A DNA stretch of 33,921 nt from Paenibacillus senegalensis JC66 (GTDB lineage: Bacteria > Bacillota > Bacilli > Paenibacillales > NBRC-103111), in assembly GCF_000285515.1 (NCBI RefSeq), contig NZ_HE610960.1:384137-418057 (forward strand), written 5' to 3'. This document shows, piece by piece, positions 31,802-33,921 of the stretch. Every line of letters starts with the position of its first letter. The first letter of the stretch is position 1. The position numbers were made by a program, and so were the translations under genes. The notes below the pieces were generated by a model. It had not been told where the DNA came from, made no database searches, and saw only the letters and a program-made list of their open reading frames with translations.

Positions 31802-31845
31802 GTTAACGTTAACGTTCTACGTATGTCTACGTATGTCTACGTATC
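31802..31845. promoter_or_regulatory. Palindrome and 10-bp repeats upstream of the GNAT gene
   Basis: GTTAACGTTAAC (31802-31813) is a perfect 12-base palindrome about 30 bases upstream of the GNAT start, followed by three TCTACGTATG decamers (31816-31845). The palindrome could be an operator; the decamers are a small tandem array. Confidence 0.5.
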
Positions 31846-31924
31846 CCCGAAGCGCCTATGTTCTATGGACTGATGTGATAGGTAACAGCATAAGAATAGT
31901 TCGTTTCTCCCATTTGCATAACAG

Positions 31925-32404
31925 TTAACTTTTTCGATCAAATGCTTCCCGGTAAAATTCCCTTAGCTCCGCTGAGTTATCTTTCCATTCGACTGGATCT
32001 CCGTTGACTAGCTGTTGAAGAACATCCAGACATCTATGCCATCCTGCAGCGGTATACATTGCCATTTCTTTATCGTCAAAAATGTGGGTGAAGGCCATTT
32101 GGCATCCTTCATCCTTTTCCTGCAATGAGATTTGTATCCAATCATCAATTTCACGGAATTCAAAGGTATGGGGTGCTATTAATGCAGTTATGATCCCTTC
32201 ATATGTCGACCCTTCACCGTCATCGAAGGCAATCTTACCTCCTGTTTTGAGGTCCATCTCCCCCGTTGCGAAAGGGTACCATTGGGAGAAGCAGCCAGGA
32301 TTCGTAATGACACGGAAAACATCTTCGGGTTTGTAAGAGAAAAAGCGTTCAAACCTTAGAGCATAACGACCATTTGACTCATGCAATGTTCCCAATTGAT
32401 TCAT
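31925..32404 (-). CDS. SRPBCC (AHSA1-like) domain protein
   Basis: A 159-residue protein with the helix-grip fold of activator-of-Hsp90-like/START proteins: YALRFERFFSYKPEDVFRVI TNPGCFSQWYPF, then GGKIAFDDGEGSTYEGIITA, FEFREIDDWIQISLQEKDEG and MYTAAGWHRCLDVLQQLVNG. The W-x-P-F and GWHRCLD motifs are family markers. It probably binds a hydrophobic ligand; function unknown. The ATG at 32404 follows GGAGG by eight bases; an ATG at 32419 overlaps that site. Confidence 0.88.
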   Translation of the reverse strand: MNQLGTLHESNGRYALRFERFFSYKPEDVFRVITNPGCFSQWYPFATGEMDLKTGGKIAFDDGEGSTYEGIITALIAPHTFEFREIDDWIQISLQEKDEGCQMAFTHIFDDKEMAMYTAAGWHRCLDVLQQLVNGDPVEWKDNSAELREFYREAFDRKS

Positions 32405-32440
32405 CGTATCATCCTCCATTACTTTTATATCTTCAAAGTC

Positions 32441-32628
32441 TTAAATTGTATCTTTAATTTCTAATAACAGCTGCTCGGCAATACTGTTTTCTAAAATAAT
32501 AATACACATAACCTTCCCATGAAAAAATACGGTTTATTACAATGAGCACAGTAATTGATTAGTCCTTCGTCTTTAATATCTTTTTTTATTAATTCTCTAC
32601 CACAGACCGGGCAATAACTATAGTTCAT
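32441..32628 (-). pseudogene. N-terminal zinc-ribbon fragment of a Nudix hydrolase
   Basis: From ATG 32628 (GGAGG seven bases upstream) the frame reads MNYSYCPVCGRELIKKDIKD EGLINYCAHCNKPYFFMGRL and CVLLF, with stop at 32491-32493 (45 residues). The CPxCG...YCxHCxKPYF zinc ribbon is the N-terminus of a known Nudix group (there followed by MFSTCII...). A second frame continues MCIIILENSIAEQLLLEIKD TI to 32441, which resembles the next strand of that group. A frameshift and loss of the Nudix box leave a remnant; a functional 45-residue zinc-ribbon protein cannot be excluded. Confidence 0.7.
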
Positions 32629-32779
32629 CAGGCTGCCTCCATAAATACCGAAAAATACAATAGGTTACCCTCGAGTGCCAAAAGCATAAAAAGTTTATGG
32701 GCACATCTTCATTTATTTCTTCACTTGAATGGCAGATAACATCGAACCGAGACAATTATTTGCCGATTCGTAGACATGG

Positions 32780-33091
32780 TTAGACGACGTTTCTTCCTCC
32801 ATCATTCCACTTTCGTGCATGATTCATGATTTGTTGAATTACATCCGACTTCTCCTCAGAGTACTTCAATAACGTGTTATATCCTTTTGTTATCGCTATT
32901 TCTTTGATTTTCGAATATTCTTTTGCCTCTTCGGGGTGACTTCGCAGGTAATCCCTAAACAATAAATTATCTTTCCAAATCGTTGAACCCCACTCCGCAA
33001 ATACCAGAGATAATCTCTTTTTTTCCTCTTCATATTTTTCTTTCCATTCCACTGACCAGGTACTAAGGTGGACCGGTTCATCAATCTTCAT
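32780..33091 (-). CDS. GrpB family protein with internal deletion
   Basis: A 103-residue protein. The N-terminus WSVEWKEKYEEEKKRLSLVF and the C-terminal half LLFRDYLRSHPEEAKEYSKI KEIAI... are GrpB (UPF0157) sequence. In normal GrpB proteins of about 170-180 residues the middle carries HIGSTSVPGLxAKPIIDI; here EWGSTIWKDN joins the two ends directly. About 70 residues are therefore missing in frame, including the nucleotidyltransferase-like active region. The ATG follows GGAAGTGA. It is probably non-functional even though it is open. Confidence 0.75.
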   Translation of the reverse strand: MKIDEPVHLSTWSVEWKEKYEEEKKRLSLVFAEWGSTIWKDNLLFRDYLRSHPEEAKEYSKIKEIAITKGYNTLLKYSEEKSDVIQQIMNHARKWNDGGRNVV

Positions 33092-33109
33092 AGAATCACT
33101 TCCAGCATA

Positions 33110-33157
33110 GTTTTATAAGAAGTTTTATAAGAAGTTTTATAAGAAGTTTTATAAGAA
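33110..33157. repeat. Four perfect 12-bp tandem repeats
   Basis: GTTTTATAAGAA is repeated exactly four times, immediately upstream of the GrpB-type start and its ribosome binding site. Each repeat has a TTATAA core, so copy number could affect promoter spacing. Confidence 0.95.
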
Positions 33158-33286
33158 GTTCCGTCTAACGGTCTTAGGCGGAGCTTGTGTTGGCTAGCTT
33201 CTTCTATGATTATTCATCCGCCAGCCTAGGAGTATTAACCTCGGAGAGGGATTACGGTGTTATCTGACAGTCCCCCTTTCTTCGAG

Positions 33287-33883
33287 TTACATTCCTTTTC
33301 TTGCAATGGTTATAAAGGATTCCACTACTTCATATCTTGACAATCTAATAACGGTTTCTATTTCATGATTTGCATTCTGTGCCCATTGTTCGAATAAGTC
33401 AATGGGATAATTTTTTTCAAAATCCATGTAGAAAAACTGACCGCCAGGCTTCAACAGTTTGAAGCAAGTTTCTAGTGTTCTGTTATACTGGCCGATTTCC
33501 CTTACCGTTGAACCGATAATGGTTACTATATCAAAAGAATTCGCATTTAATGAGGTCTCCAGTATGTTCTCACATAAAACTTTTGAAGGATTAGGATGGG
33601 ATTCTATCTTCTGCCTGTATTGAAACAGCTCACAAGTATGGTTATCAATGTCTACACTGGTTATATTCCCCCGCCCAGTGAGTATATAACCCAAGTAATC
33701 ATCCCACTCCCCAGTGCCAATTCCAATGTTACAGACATTTAACCTGGAATGAAGATAGATGAGTTCTCTTATGTGGTGTCTTACTTCAAGTTCTATGTAC
33801 AGGTTTTCCGGCGATAAATTCCAGGGTCCTGCTTCTGATGATCTAAGATTTAGATAAAATTGAAGTAATTTCTCATCATTCAC
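33287..33883 (-). CDS. Class I SAM-dependent methyltransferase
   Basis: A 198-residue methyltransferase. Motif I is LNVCNIGIGTGEWDDYLGYI; motif II is NITSVDIDNHTCELF; motif IV is NSFDIVTIIGSTVREIG; motif VI is LETCFKLLKPGGQFFYMDFE. The acceptor is unknown. Motif I has GIGTG instead of GCGTG, still acceptable. The GTG start follows AAGGAAGG. It is complete, and near the right edge of the window. Confidence 0.88.
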   Translation of the reverse strand: MNDEKLLQFYLNLRSSEAGPWNLSPENLYIELEVRHHIRELIYLHSRLNVCNIGIGTGEWDDYLGYILTGRGNITSVDIDNHTCELFQYRQKIESHPNPSKVLCENILETSLNANSFDIVTIIGSTVREIGQYNRTLETCFKLLKPGGQFFYMDFEKNYPIDLFEQWAQNANHEIETVIRLSRYEVVESFITIARKGM

Positions 33884-33921
33884 GATTATTCCTTCCTTCT
33901 AGTGTTATTGGAGTATGTACC

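Overview
The window looks like chromosomal accessory DNA from a Paenibacillus-like member of the Bacillales. The evidence is protein content (DUF3918/YrzQ-type, DUF6157, DUF6544, YoaP-like, DUF4177 and the small [17 protein letters not shown] family), strong AGGAGG-type ribosome binding sites, frequent GTG/TTG starts and moderate GC. I ran no database search; family names come from recognisable motifs. No rRNA, tRNA, CRISPR, prophage or transposase gene was seen.

Layout. 1-15.2 kb is almost all minus strand: single genes for small enzymes (FGGY sugar kinase, Nudix, two nucleotidyltransferase-fold proteins, an APH(6)-type kinase, several GNAT acetyltransferases, a tandem P-loop ATPase) separated by repeats, several of the genes broken. 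15.4-17.5 kb is a plus-strand PAS-PAS-GGDEF-EAL c-di-GMP protein, convergent with a secreted alkaline-phosphatase-superfamily protein. 19.4-20.5 kb is a short plus-strand stretch ending in a DUF3918 gene with a strong terminator, then a methyltransferase. 20.6-25.1 kb is an ECF-sigma operon (sigma, membrane protein, ABC ATPase, ABC permease) with a DUF6544 gene downstream. 25.3-28.5 kb is a MarR-ABC export locus whose permease is split by an amber codon. 28.7-30.6 kb is a redox-type module: DoxX, a divergent XRE-cupin regulator and an NADPH-dependent FMN reductase. 31-33.9 kb returns to isolated minus-strand genes, two of them eroded (Zn-ribbon Nudix, GrpB).

The most striking unexplained structure is a dispersed family of composite repeats. 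Each has up to four palindromes of the type TTTGTACGA-N4-TCATACAAA, spaced 51-52 bp apart (about five helical turns), often with a conserved tail containing GGCTATTTTCATGCTGGAAT. Complete or partial copies lie at 1-96, 4075-4252, 7786-8165, 11330-11497 and 30635-31006. Copies are collinear unit by unit, so whole arrays spread as blocks; the best pair (7.8 and 30.8 kb) is inverted. Other gaps carry unrelated tandem repeats (10, 12, 30/31, 36/40, 37, 41 and 42 bp units) and a CAG/CAA tract runs into the end of one gene. With at least seven disrupted or truncated genes, this points to a fast-evolving, repeat-rich island.
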